A stretch of 9,895 nucleotides of DNA, taken from Thermoplasmata archaeon (lineage in GTDB: Archaea > Thermoplasmatota > Thermoplasmata > Lutacidiplasmatales > UBA184). The stretch covers positions 1 to 9,895 of the forward strand of contig JAKIVW010000061.1 in assembly GCA_022750355.1 (NCBI GenBank). Reading direction: 5' to 3'. The notes under the pieces were generated by a model, which made no database searches, had not been told where the DNA came from, and worked only from the letters and a program-made list of their open reading frames with translations. The position numbers and the translations under genes are program-made. Below, piece by piece: positions 1 through 6,395 of this stretch; positions within the stretch are counted from its first letter, which is position 1, and each line of letters starts with the position of its first letter.

Positions 1-18
1 GGGAGGGAGTGCCTGCTC

Positions 19-720
19 GTGACGCGAAATCTACGCATCTGCCTCACGATCCTGTCGATCGGATTTGCGATTGAGGGCGCGGGCGAGGTCTACACGCGAT
101 TCTTCGCAGGCTCCGCCGTCCCGGGGGCGAGCGTACTCTACCTCCTCCCGCTCGTCCTGACGGCCCTCGGGCTTCTCTTCGTCTGGGTGGGGCGGGAGGA
201 GTGGAATCAGGTCCACCTCGTGCGCGTCCGAACAGCGAACCGTGTGTTTGCCTACAGTCTTCTCGGAGCCGTGATCGGCGCCGCCGTCCTCGGACTCCTC
301 ATCGCCGTACCCTCGCTCGGAGCCCCGCTCTGGGCCGAAGCGGTGTTCGGGGCGGCCGTGGGAAGTCTCGTCTTCGGGACCTTCGTCACCTACGCCTATC
401 TCGTCTTTCACCTCGTCTCGGATCCGGGTCGGGTCGTGGTCGTGCTCTCGCTCGTCTGGGCGTTCTTCATCTCGGCGCTGGTCGGGATATCCATCGGGGC
501 GGCCGTGCCCACCATCCTCTCGATCATCAACGACCGAACCCTATCGGTCCCGGCGTTCGTGAGCCCGGTGGAGGTGTTGGTCTCCTCCCTGTTTGTCTCC
601 TACTTCCTCCTGCTGGCGGTGTACATCGAGGCCCACGTCGCCGTGGCCCGGGGGCTGATCACGGTACCGAACCGCCCCGGGGTGCCCGTCAGCCGCCAGC
701 CGGCACCGAAAGATCCCTGA
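19..720 (+). CDS. Six-helix integral membrane protein, function unknown
   Basis: A 233-residue hydrophobic protein of a family I do not recognise. Six likely membrane helices lie at about residues 6-23, 37-57, 76-98, 105-131, 137-170 and 183-203. A charged loop at 59-75 (REEWNQ, then several Arg) and a Pro-rich, positively charged tail (about 212-233) suggest the hydrophilic ends face the cytoplasm. I see no catalytic or transporter signature. The GTG start is preceded by a purine-rich GGGAGGG at 1-7, an acceptable but somewhat distant Shine-Dalgarno. The frame stays open to the window edge, so a start further upstream cannot be excluded. It is followed 47 bp later, on the same strand, by a zinc-finger gene, so the two may be co-transcribed. 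The coding call rests on the long run of hydrophobic segments, which a random GC-rich frame would not give. Confidence 0.8.
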   Translation: MTRNLRICLTILSIGFAIEGAGEVYTRFFAGSAVPGASVLYLLPLVLTALGLLFVWVGREEWNQVHLVRVRTANRVFAYSLLGAVIGAAVLGLLIAVPSLGAPLWAEAVFGAAVGSLVFGTFVTYAYLVFHLVSDPGRVVVVLSLVWAFFISALVGISIGAAVPTILSIINDRTLSVPAFVSPVEVLVSSLFVSYFLLLAVYIEAHVAVARGLITVPNRPGVPVSRQPAPKDP

Positions 721-767
721 ACCGACGTCGACGATACCCAATTGAGGGAGGGGGCCTTTCCCCGGAC

Positions 768-962
768 GTGCCCTACGTCGAGTACGACGAAGTAGAGGCG
801 ATGTGTTCAGACTGCGGCCGGGCGTTTCGGTCCGAGGAGGCGTTGGATGCCCACCGACTCGAATCCCACTCGACGTCCACCGCCCCCGACCCCTCCGCGG
901 TTCGCCCCGCCACGAAACGTCGCTCCGCGACCTCCGCGGGGGCGGCGACGAAACCGCCGTAG
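768..962 (+). CDS. Small single C2H2 zinc-finger protein
   Basis: A 64-residue protein with one canonical C2H2 finger: Cys13 and Cys16, then Phe20 and Leu26 at the usual hydrophobic-core positions, then His29 and His34 (C-X2-C-X12-H-X4-H). The finger is followed by a low-complexity basic Ser/Thr/Ala/Pro tail with a KRR patch, likely disordered. Single-finger proteins of this size are frequent in archaea and are thought to bind DNA or mediate protein contacts; the target is unknown. The GTG at 768 is chosen because a purine-rich GGGAGGGGG lies at 746-754, although the spacing is long. An in-frame ATG at 801 would begin only one residue before the first Cys and has GAGG just two bases ahead, too close for a normal ribosome site. 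The gene lies 47 bp behind the membrane-protein gene and converges on the minus-strand gene ending at 1011. Confidence 0.7.
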   Translation: MPYVEYDEVEAMCSDCGRAFRSEEALDAHRLESHSTSTAPDPSAVRPATKRRSATSAGAATKPP

Positions 963-971
963 CCGGACTCG

Positions 972-992
972 CGGGGGGCGGTCCGCCCCTCG
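972..992. terminator. GC hairpin between convergent genes
   Basis: A strong inverted repeat: 973-979 pairs with 985-991 around the loop GGTCC, with one G-T wobble, and can extend one pair outward. An alternative fold pairs GTCCG (981-985) with CGGAC (991-995). It sits in the 48-bp gap between the stop codons of the zinc-finger gene (plus) and the large secreted protein (minus), where a shared bidirectional terminator is expected. There is no strong T-run on either side, and archaeal termination relies more on T-runs than on hairpins, so its role is an inference. Confidence 0.4.
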
Positions 993-1010
993 GACGTCGA
1001 GCGTGGGGGT

Positions 1011-4000
1011 TTAGTTCCACCGTACGAGGACGAGGTCCGCGGAGGACGGAATCACGCTCGAGGGGTGCGCGGTCGCTGGCGAACCGCTGCCGGTCGGAAC
1101 CCCTCCCCCCCCGCCGCCGTGCGGCTCGCCGACGGCGTAGATCGTCCCCGACCCGAGGACCTGCAGGTGGGTCGGGTTCCCGCGATCCGGTTGGAACGTC
1201 AGGTTCGAGTTCGCAAACCACCGGAGGCCCGAGAGGGAGCCCCCGGAGAGCGAGAGGACGTAGGAACCGAGCGGAAGGTGCGCGGTGTCTCCGGCCGGAA
1301 TCGTCCAGCTCGATCCGCCGCCCGATACCGTTACAGAGAGATGGGAGTCGAACGGGAAATCGATGAAGGTCACGGGAACGGTCGTGTCCCGGAACAGCGC
1401 GGTGACCGAGCCGGCGCCGGTGACGGCCATGCTGTACGTCGCGACCCACGTTCCCGCCAAGTTCTCGATATCGGCGTGCGTGTTCTCCGTGAGCGTGTAG
1501 GTCGTCGTGACCGAAGCTCCACCGGAGGTCGTCCAGCCTCGGAACGTGGACCCGGGATTCGCCACCTCCGACAGGGCGTACGTGCCCGGAGTGACCATGA
1601 TCGTCGCGGAACCCGATATCCGAGAACCGATGTTGAAGATAGTACGACCACCATGGGAGGAGAACGAAACGCTCGCGACCGCGGTCGAAGCGACGAACGT
1701 CGGGGTGACCGTGACGCTTCCGTTCACCTGGATCGTCGTGATCGGTCCCAACGGGTTACCAACCCACCCCTTCGCGGTGTTGCTGACCGCCCACTGACTG
1801 AACGCGTAGCCGGGGTGGGCCTCCGCTTCGAGCGAATAGTTCAGGTTGCCGACCTGGGGCAGGGTCTGGGTCGAGAGGAGGACTCCGTTCAATGCGGTCG
1901 CTCCTCCGACCGCACTACCGGCGGTGAGGACCGGGGCGGCGGAGAACACGGCCGTCAGATAGTCGCTGCCGTATTGCACGAGCACGTCCGAGGACTGGGA
2001 CCAGTTGCTCATGGTCGAGACGAATCCGGGCGCCCACGTGAGGAAGGTGAACCCGGGGGCGGGGATCGCGGTCACCGGGTACGTACCCTGGCGGGTCGAG
2101 AAGATCGCGCCGGACGAATAGACGGTGCTTCCGAAACGGATGGACCCGGCTTGCGTTGGGTAGGCTGTCAGCCAAATCTCTGCTTTCAGTGGGGTCGGTT
2201 CGTAGTTCGCCGTGACTGTTCCGATCAGGGAGGTCACGTTCACCCACGTGTAGTTCGTGGACGGGGTGAACACGTAGGTGCCGGAGGACGACGTCCATCC
2301 GGTGAAGTTGTACCCCGGCTTCGGGTTCGCCTGGAGGGAGTAGATCCCGGGCAGCAGGGACAAAGTCCCACCGGGACCGACGTTGGTCGCGGAGGACTGG
2401 AACACCGGCGCCAGTCCATACCCGGGCGCCGCGGGGGGATAGAGCGCGCTCAGGGCGAAAGCGAAACCGGCCACGGCGGTGACGAACCCGTGGCCACCGG
2501 AATCGTGGAAGGTAATCGAGGCCGCCGCCGGAGGCGTCGAACCGAACACCGCGGTCAGGTGGCCGGAACCGGAGAGTTGGAAACTATTCCAGGCGGTGTG
2601 ACCGGCATCCAGCGAGATCGCTCCCGAGGTCGTGTATCCTTCGAAGTAGGAGCCGGTGGAGGGAACGGAGTTGACCGAGTAGGCGCCCGACGGAAGGTGG
2701 TCCAACGTCGAGGTCTGACCCAGATGGTCCGAGAGGAAGTAGACCGTACCCGGGCCCTGAACTCCGACCGTCAGCGAATCCCCCGGGAAAGTTCGGACCG
2801 TGAAGTTCTGCACCGGGTAATAGTTGAGCCCGCCGGAGTCCGTTTGAAGGACCGAGGCGTACTCGGAATACGTCCCGAAGTCCTGACTCGTACCGGTGTA
2901 GTCGGTCGAACCGAACTCGAACGCTCCCAGCGAGGCGTCGTAGCTGTACCAGGGGTAGCTGCAGTAGGCGCTCCCGTCTCGGCCGGTGCAGTTTCCGTAG
3001 CTGAGCCCATCGATCCAGGCCGACGCGCCGAAGTCCTGCTCAAACCCGTACTGGGCCACCGTCTGACGCGACCCGGAGTTGAAGAACGTCACCGCGTAGA
3101 AATGCCACGGGACCGCGGTGTCCATCGCCCAATCCCGAGGGTTGTAGCTCCCGCAGGGAACCGCCCCGTTGAGCGGATTCGGCGGAGGAAGACCGCTGTT
3201 GCAACCGCCAAAGGTGTCGTTTTCGGGGTCGTCGGTCGTGTGGCCGCTTTCGAACGCGAAGGAGATCGGCAGGTCGCCGCCCGGACTCCAGGGGAGGGAG
3301 TCGTCGATGTTGTTCGCAAGATAGGCTGGGTTGAGCGGGTAGTTGAGTTGGTGATTGTACAGACGGAGATGGGATCGCACGCCCAGGGTCGTGTCGATGA
3401 CGGTGATCTTCTCCCCCAGCGGCGAGCCCTGCCAACCGGTCATGTTGACGTAGAGGTGATCCCCGGCGTTCATTTGGAAGGGGCCCCCGCCGGGAGCGAC
3501 GAGCGGAGCCGCGAAGCACGGGTCCTCGAAACCATTCGAGAGCTGGATCTGCCACGCAACGGCGAACGCGGACCAAACGCCGACCTGCACTCCGCCGGCG
3601 GCGTTCGTGTCCGGGTACATCTGGAGCTCGAGAAAACACTGCCCGTCGTACCCGTACGGGTCGTACAGGTTCATCCCGAACCAGATGGCGATGTACACGT
3701 CAGATTGGTTGTGGGAGGCCCCACCATCCACCGGAAGTGAAACGTTCCAGGAGACGTTCCCGCCGCTGCCGGGCAGGTCGGAAAACGGATTGATCGCGGG
3801 CTCATCGTGGCCGATGCAGCTGTTGGTGTAGAACGACTGTCCGCCGGCCGGCCATTTCCCGACGCACGTCCCGTGAACATCTGGGTAAGGGTACTGGCCC
3901 CCGTGGGACCAGGACTGGAGGAAGGAGTCGGTCGACATTCCCGTGGGAGTATTGGGGACGGGAGCGCCAGGGGGGGTCGCATCCGAACCCCAAGCCGCAG

Positions 4001-4241
4001 GAGTGTGAGGGAAGGTTGGTCCGCTGTACGCCACGCGAGGTACCTCGCCCGTTGGAAGCGAGCCACCCGCGGGCACCGGGGGAGCTCCCACGGCAGAATG
4101 TGGCGCCGTGACCGGTCCTGGGGCGAGTACGACCGGTGCGCCCGCCGCGCCGCCCGACAAATGGGCCAAGGCTGGACCCATACCGATGAGAACGATCGCG
4201 AACAGCACTATCGATCCGACCTTCGTTCCACGTCCTACCAT
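1011..4241 (-). CDS. Large secreted protein with Cys-containing N-half and six beta-repeats
   Basis: A 1076-residue exported protein. Residues 8-27 form a hydrophobic signal peptide ending in ALA, followed by a Pro/Gly/Ala-rich linker to about 110. Residues about 115-480 form an aromatic-rich region I do not recognise, with all eight cysteines (126, 142, 202, 242, 347, 363, 418, 427), an even number fitting disulfides. From about 513 to 1040 there are six degenerate repeats, each with a G-x-Y strand, then G-[YF]-x-F-x-x-W or a variant (about 530, 643, 730, 811, 897, 1003), ending in a strand such as LTAVF or VTALF. This resembles divergent InlB-B/PEGA-type surface repeats. There are 14 N-X-S/T sequons. 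A Gly6 linker precedes a short tail with no membrane anchor or sorting signal. The ATG has GGAG nine bases upstream on the minus strand. Probable role: surface or extracellular binding; no catalytic motif is visible. Confidence 0.88.
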   Translation of the reverse strand: MVGRGTKVGSIVLFAIVLIGMGPALAHLSGGAAGAPVVLAPGPVTAPHSAVGAPPVPAGGSLPTGEVPRVAYSGPTFPHTPAAWGSDATPPGAPVPNTPTGMSTDSFLQSWSHGGQYPYPDVHGTCVGKWPAGGQSFYTNSCIGHDEPAINPFSDLPGSGGNVSWNVSLPVDGGASHNQSDVYIAIWFGMNLYDPYGYDGQCFLELQMYPDTNAAGGVQVGVWSAFAVAWQIQLSNGFEDPCFAAPLVAPGGGPFQMNAGDHLYVNMTGWQGSPLGEKITVIDTTLGVRSHLRLYNHQLNYPLNPAYLANNIDDSLPWSPGGDLPISFAFESGHTTDDPENDTFGGCNSGLPPPNPLNGAVPCGSYNPRDWAMDTAVPWHFYAVTFFNSGSRQTVAQYGFEQDFGASAWIDGLSYGNCTGRDGSAYCSYPWYSYDASLGAFEFGSTDYTGTSQDFGTYSEYASVLQTDSGGLNYYPVQNFTVRTFPGDSLTVGVQGPGTVYFLSDHLGQTSTLDHLPSGAYSVNSVPSTGSYFEGYTTSGAISLDAGHTAWNSFQLSGSGHLTAVFGSTPPAAASITFHDSGGHGFVTAVAGFAFALSALYPPAAPGYGLAPVFQSSATNVGPGGTLSLLPGIYSLQANPKPGYNFTGWTSSSGTYVFTPSTNYTWVNVTSLIGTVTANYEPTPLKAEIWLTAYPTQAGSIRFGSTVYSSGAIFSTRQGTYPVTAIPAPGFTFLTWAPGFVSTMSNWSQSSDVLVQYGSDYLTAVFSAAPVLTAGSAVGGATALNGVLLSTQTLPQVGNLNYSLEAEAHPGYAFSQWAVSNTAKGWVGNPLGPITTIQVNGSVTVTPTFVASTAVASVSFSSHGGRTIFNIGSRISGSATIMVTPGTYALSEVANPGSTFRGWTTSGGASVTTTYTLTENTHADIENLAGTWVATYSMAVTGAGSVTALFRDTTVPVTFIDFPFDSHLSVTVSGGGSSWTIPAGDTAHLPLGSYVLSLSGGSLSGLRWFANSNLTFQPDRGNPTHLQVLGSGTIYAVGEPHGGGGGGVPTGSGSPATAHPSSVIPSSADLVLVRWN

Positions 4242-4350
4242 GATTCAACGCTCCGGCTTGCTCGCACTACGACCTGTTCGACGTGCCGCGGGCTCGTAAC
4301 CCCCGGCCTGGTGCGAGATCGACCCGGCAGGCGCGCGAGGGCGGCCACGG

Positions 4351-4360
4351 CTTGCGCAAG
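4351..4360. promoter_or_regulatory. Perfect 10-bp palindrome near the predicted transcription start
   Basis: CTTGCGCAAG is a perfect inverted repeat. It lies just downstream, in the minus direction, of the TATA-like element at 4369-4379, close to where transcription of the secreted-protein gene would start. That position suits a repressor operator. The symmetry is directly visible; the regulatory role is inferred from position, and a palindrome this short can occur by chance. Confidence 0.3.
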
Positions 4361-4368
4361 TCACGGAG

Positions 4369-4379
4369 GTATTAATTTC
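4369..4379 (-). promoter_or_regulatory. Candidate archaeal BRE/TATA promoter for the secreted-protein gene
   Basis: On the minus strand this reads GGAAATTAATA: a purine-rich BRE-like GGAAA followed by an AT-rich TTAATA, and it is the AT-richest patch in the 250-bp gap between 4241 and 4492. Transcription would begin near 4347, giving a leader of about 105 nt before the ATG at 4241. That leader agrees with the gene having a ribosome-binding site (GGAG) instead of being leaderless. Apart from this promoter and the palindrome I see no other feature in the gap. Confidence 0.45.
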
Positions 4380-4491
4380 CAAGCCGAGAGGCAGACTTCC
4401 GAAGTGAAATTTGGTCCTTCGATCGGGCGACGGGCGAGCCCTCAGCTCCGAAAGAACAGGGGAGTCGAGGGGCCGACGCGGGCCGTGCGCC

Positions 4492-5955
4492 CTATCGGGG
4501 ATTGGTGGTCGAGCTGGGAACGACGTCCAACGGTCGGGGGGGGGCGAGCTCATCCTTCTCGGCCGGACGCTCCAGTAGGCGGAATCCGTTCGCCGTGAGG
4601 AGGGTCTCTTGCTGGCGCTCCCGTTCGAAGTTGAGTCGGGAAGTGACGACCAGGAGCGATGGGAATCGGTCCCGGTGGGGCCGACTCGCGGCCATCCATC
4701 CGCCGGCACGGGCCCAACCGCCGGGGGAGCCTTCCTCCGCGGCGTGGTCGGGTTCGGCCGAGGGAAGCTCGATCGTGAGCTGTCGGTGATGATTCCGAAT
4801 GGAGACCGTCATCGAGCGCGGGTCTGCGTCGCGACGGACCGCCGAGGGAAGGGAGACGACTAGGGGGGAGGGAGCTCCTCGAGGACCGCCCGCGGCGTCC
4901 ATCACGGGCGGAAGGTTCGAACCTGCCCCAGAGTCGAAGGACCCGACCTTGACCCGAGTCTCGGGGAGGTTCCGCCGAAGGAATCGGGCGATGTCGGCCG
5001 CCTCGACCGCGTCGGTCGGGGCGCACTCCACGACCGCACCGGAGATCCCGAGGGAGAGTCCGATCGCGAGCAGGTCACGGCCCCAGGGCGCTGGGGCTAT
5101 GTCGGTCGTGCCCGGCAGGGGGCTAGGACGGGCGTTCTGGAAGATCGCCAGGAGGATCTGGCCGCCGTCGTGGACGGCACGCAATTTGGCGGTGCCAAGC
5201 CTCTCGCGGTAGTGGATCGGGATCTGCTGGAGGTTCAGGCCGCGGCGGATCGACTTCAGGACCAGCTCTGCCTCGATGGCGAACGTCTGGTCGTCCATCC
5301 CGAGCTCCATGAAGCGTTGGGTCGAGACTCCCCAGAACCCGCTGCACAGGTCGAGGATGGTGCGTCGGGAGAGAAAACTCGAAGTGTAACTCATGACCAG
5401 ATTGCCGACCCGGTGGACGAGGTCCTTCAGGTCGCTCGGGGGACCCCACACCGGTCGACGGACCCCGATGACCAGGTCCGTCCCGCCCCGGAGAAGGTCG
5501 ATAGTGGGGAGGATTCGGTCGGGAGGATAGGTGGCATCCGCGTCCAGGACTACCACGAACGGGATCTTTTGTCGATAGACCCAGGCGATCGCCTCCAGCA
5601 TCGCGCCTCCCTTGCCCTTGCTGGTCTGTCGGAGCACCGGGACACCCCACTGGCGGGCGACCTCGAGGGTCCCGTCCGTCGACCCCCCGTCGATGATCAG
5701 CGGTACGACCCGCTGTCCGGGTTCGTTGAATCGGTCGAGGGGGAGCTCGGAGAGGGTTCGGGCCAGACCCTTCTCCTCATTCAAGGTCGGAAGGATCACG
5801 ACCGCGAAGGCGCCGCGGAATCGCTCCAGTTCGGCGGCCCCGATCCCTCCCGAAGGGGCCGGCCCGGGGGGATTCATATCGGGGATAAGTTCCTGGTTCG
5901 GCTCCCTTCGGTTCGCGGGCCGCGGACCGAGAGACGTTGGAGTCTGGAATCGCAT
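4492..5955 (-). CDS. GT2 family glycosyltransferase, dolichyl-phosphate-sugar synthase type, with C-terminal extension
   Basis: A GT-A fold enzyme expected to transfer a sugar from a nucleotide donor to a polyprenyl/dolichyl phosphate at the cytoplasmic membrane face, feeding protein N-glycosylation or surface polymer synthesis. Numbering from this ATG, visible motifs are LPTLNEE (55-61), DGGSTDGT (89-96), KGKGG (113-117), the metal-binding DAD within DADATYPPD (138-146), DLCSGFWG (202-209), E-A-E-L (228-231) and IPIHYRERLG (245-254). The catalytic domain ends near 275. The remaining ~210 residues are a soluble extension I do not recognise, with no membrane helix. Start is uncertain: GTG at 5982 gives nine more residues but probably lies upstream of the transcription start set by the TATA box at 5997-6001; ATG at 5877 would also keep the whole catalytic domain. 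A C9 run near the 3' end (4536-4544) makes the last ~14 residues sensitive to sequencing error. The sequon-rich gene downstream suggests possible client proteins. Confidence 0.87.
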   Translation of the reverse strand: MRFQTPTSLGPRPANRREPNQELIPDMNPPGPAPSGGIGAAELERFRGAFAVVILPTLNEEKGLARTLSELPLDRFNEPGQRVVPLIIDGGSTDGTLEVARQWGVPVLRQTSKGKGGAMLEAIAWVYRQKIPFVVVLDADATYPPDRILPTIDLLRGGTDLVIGVRRPVWGPPSDLKDLVHRVGNLVMSYTSSFLSRRTILDLCSGFWGVSTQRFMELGMDDQTFAIEAELVLKSIRRGLNLQQIPIHYRERLGTAKLRAVHDGGQILLAIFQNARPSPLPGTTDIAPAPWGRDLLAIGLSLGISGAVVECAPTDAVEAADIARFLRRNLPETRVKVGSFDSGAGSNLPPVMDAAGGPRGAPSPLVVSLPSAVRRDADPRSMTVSIRNHHRQLTIELPSAEPDHAAEEGSPGGWARAGGWMAASRPHRDRFPSLLVVTSRLNFERERQQETLLTANGFRLLERPAEKDELAPPRPLDVVPSSTTNPR

Positions 5956-5996
5956 TGCTGTATAACCTGCGGGGGAATCCACCTAAGACCCCCCGC

Positions 5997-6001
5997 TTAT
6001 A
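5997..6001 (-). promoter_or_regulatory. TATA box candidate for the GT2 gene
   Basis: On the minus strand GCTATAAGC occurs here. The usual ~26-nt spacing puts transcription start near 5973, so the first usable start codon is the ATG at 5955, with a leader of about 18 nt carrying only a weak AGG. A second AT-rich element (TTATACA) lies immediately upstream of that ATG and could instead drive the ATG at 5877. No convincing BRE is visible. Confidence 0.4.
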
Positions 6002-6023
6002 GCCAGTTCGGAAATGCGCGCTC

Positions 6024-6330
6024 CGGCGAGGACCTTGATACAGGTCCCAGCGCCTCTCCTACGTCCGGGGGCCCGCTCCGGTAGTCCTCGATAGACGTTC
6101 AATCGGTCCCACCCCACTTCGCAACGCCGCCCACCCTCCGGTGGGGGGCGTCGGGGATAACCTCGGTCCCCGATGAGTCGGTCGGGAACCGGCGGTCACC
6201 CTACTCCCACTGAGTTTTCGTAATCGGACGGTGGAGGCGAGCGGGGAGACCTGAATCGGGGAGACCCGGTCGTCGCCCCGCCGGGTCGGGGGACCTTTCG
6301 CCCGAGACCCAGGGTTTGCAGACCCGGGGA
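6024..6330. other. Gene-free intergenic stretch with a cluster of GC hairpins
   Basis: No convincing gene is seen between the GT2 start and the tryptophanase stop. The stretch holds several inverted repeats: GGACCT/AGGTCC at 6030-6047 with a 6-nt loop; an 11-pair stem at 6124-6151 (ACGCC and CCCACC against GGTGGG and GGCGT, one G-G mismatch, 4-nt loop); TCGGGGA/TCCCCGA at 6151-6173; CGGT/ACCG at 6179-6191; GACCCGG/CCGGGTC at 6263-6287; and GGGT/ACCC at 6312-6325. The stem at 6124-6151 directly abuts the next one. I see no tRNA, SRP RNA or RNase P RNA signature. It may be a structured leader, a non-coding RNA or decayed sequence; GC-rich DNA gives some such stems by chance. Confidence 0.35.
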
Positions 6331-6375
6331 AAAATTCTCGGCCCACCACTCTCGGAGAGAGCGGGCAGAGGTGGG
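6331..6375 (-). terminator. Hairpin plus T-run terminator downstream of tryptophanase
   Basis: In the minus direction, 21 nt after the tryptophanase stop codon, CCCACC (6375-6370) pairs with GGTGGG (6347-6342), enclosing an inner CTCTC/GAGAG stem with a 3-nt loop. Seven bases later comes TTTTT (6334-6330). A stem-loop followed by a T-run, immediately behind a stop codon and in the right orientation, is the expected arrangement of an intrinsic terminator, and T-runs alone promote termination in archaea. It also indicates that the GT2 gene further on is not simply co-transcribed with tryptophanase. Confidence 0.5.
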
Positions 6376-6395
6376 GGAGGCGGATGGCTCGCCGA

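Noticed and set aside
1011..1112. A frameshift in the C8 tract that might hide a C-terminal membrane anchor of the secreted protein
   Set aside because: I read the other two frames downstream of the tract; both give Arg/Pro-rich sequence with no hydrophobic helix, so a simple slip does not restore an anchor.
541..1449. A 302-codon minus-strand frame running under the membrane-protein, zinc-finger and secreted-protein genes
   Set aside because: It is dominated by Arg, Pro and Gly in the pattern of a shadow frame, and it overlaps three better-supported genes.
1065..3740. A very long (891-codon) open frame on the plus strand, antisense to the secreted-protein gene
   Set aside because: It is Arg/Gly/Val-rich with no domain, signal peptide or membrane segment, and lies entirely opposite a gene with a signal peptide and repeat structure. 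GC-rich DNA readily leaves such antisense frames open.
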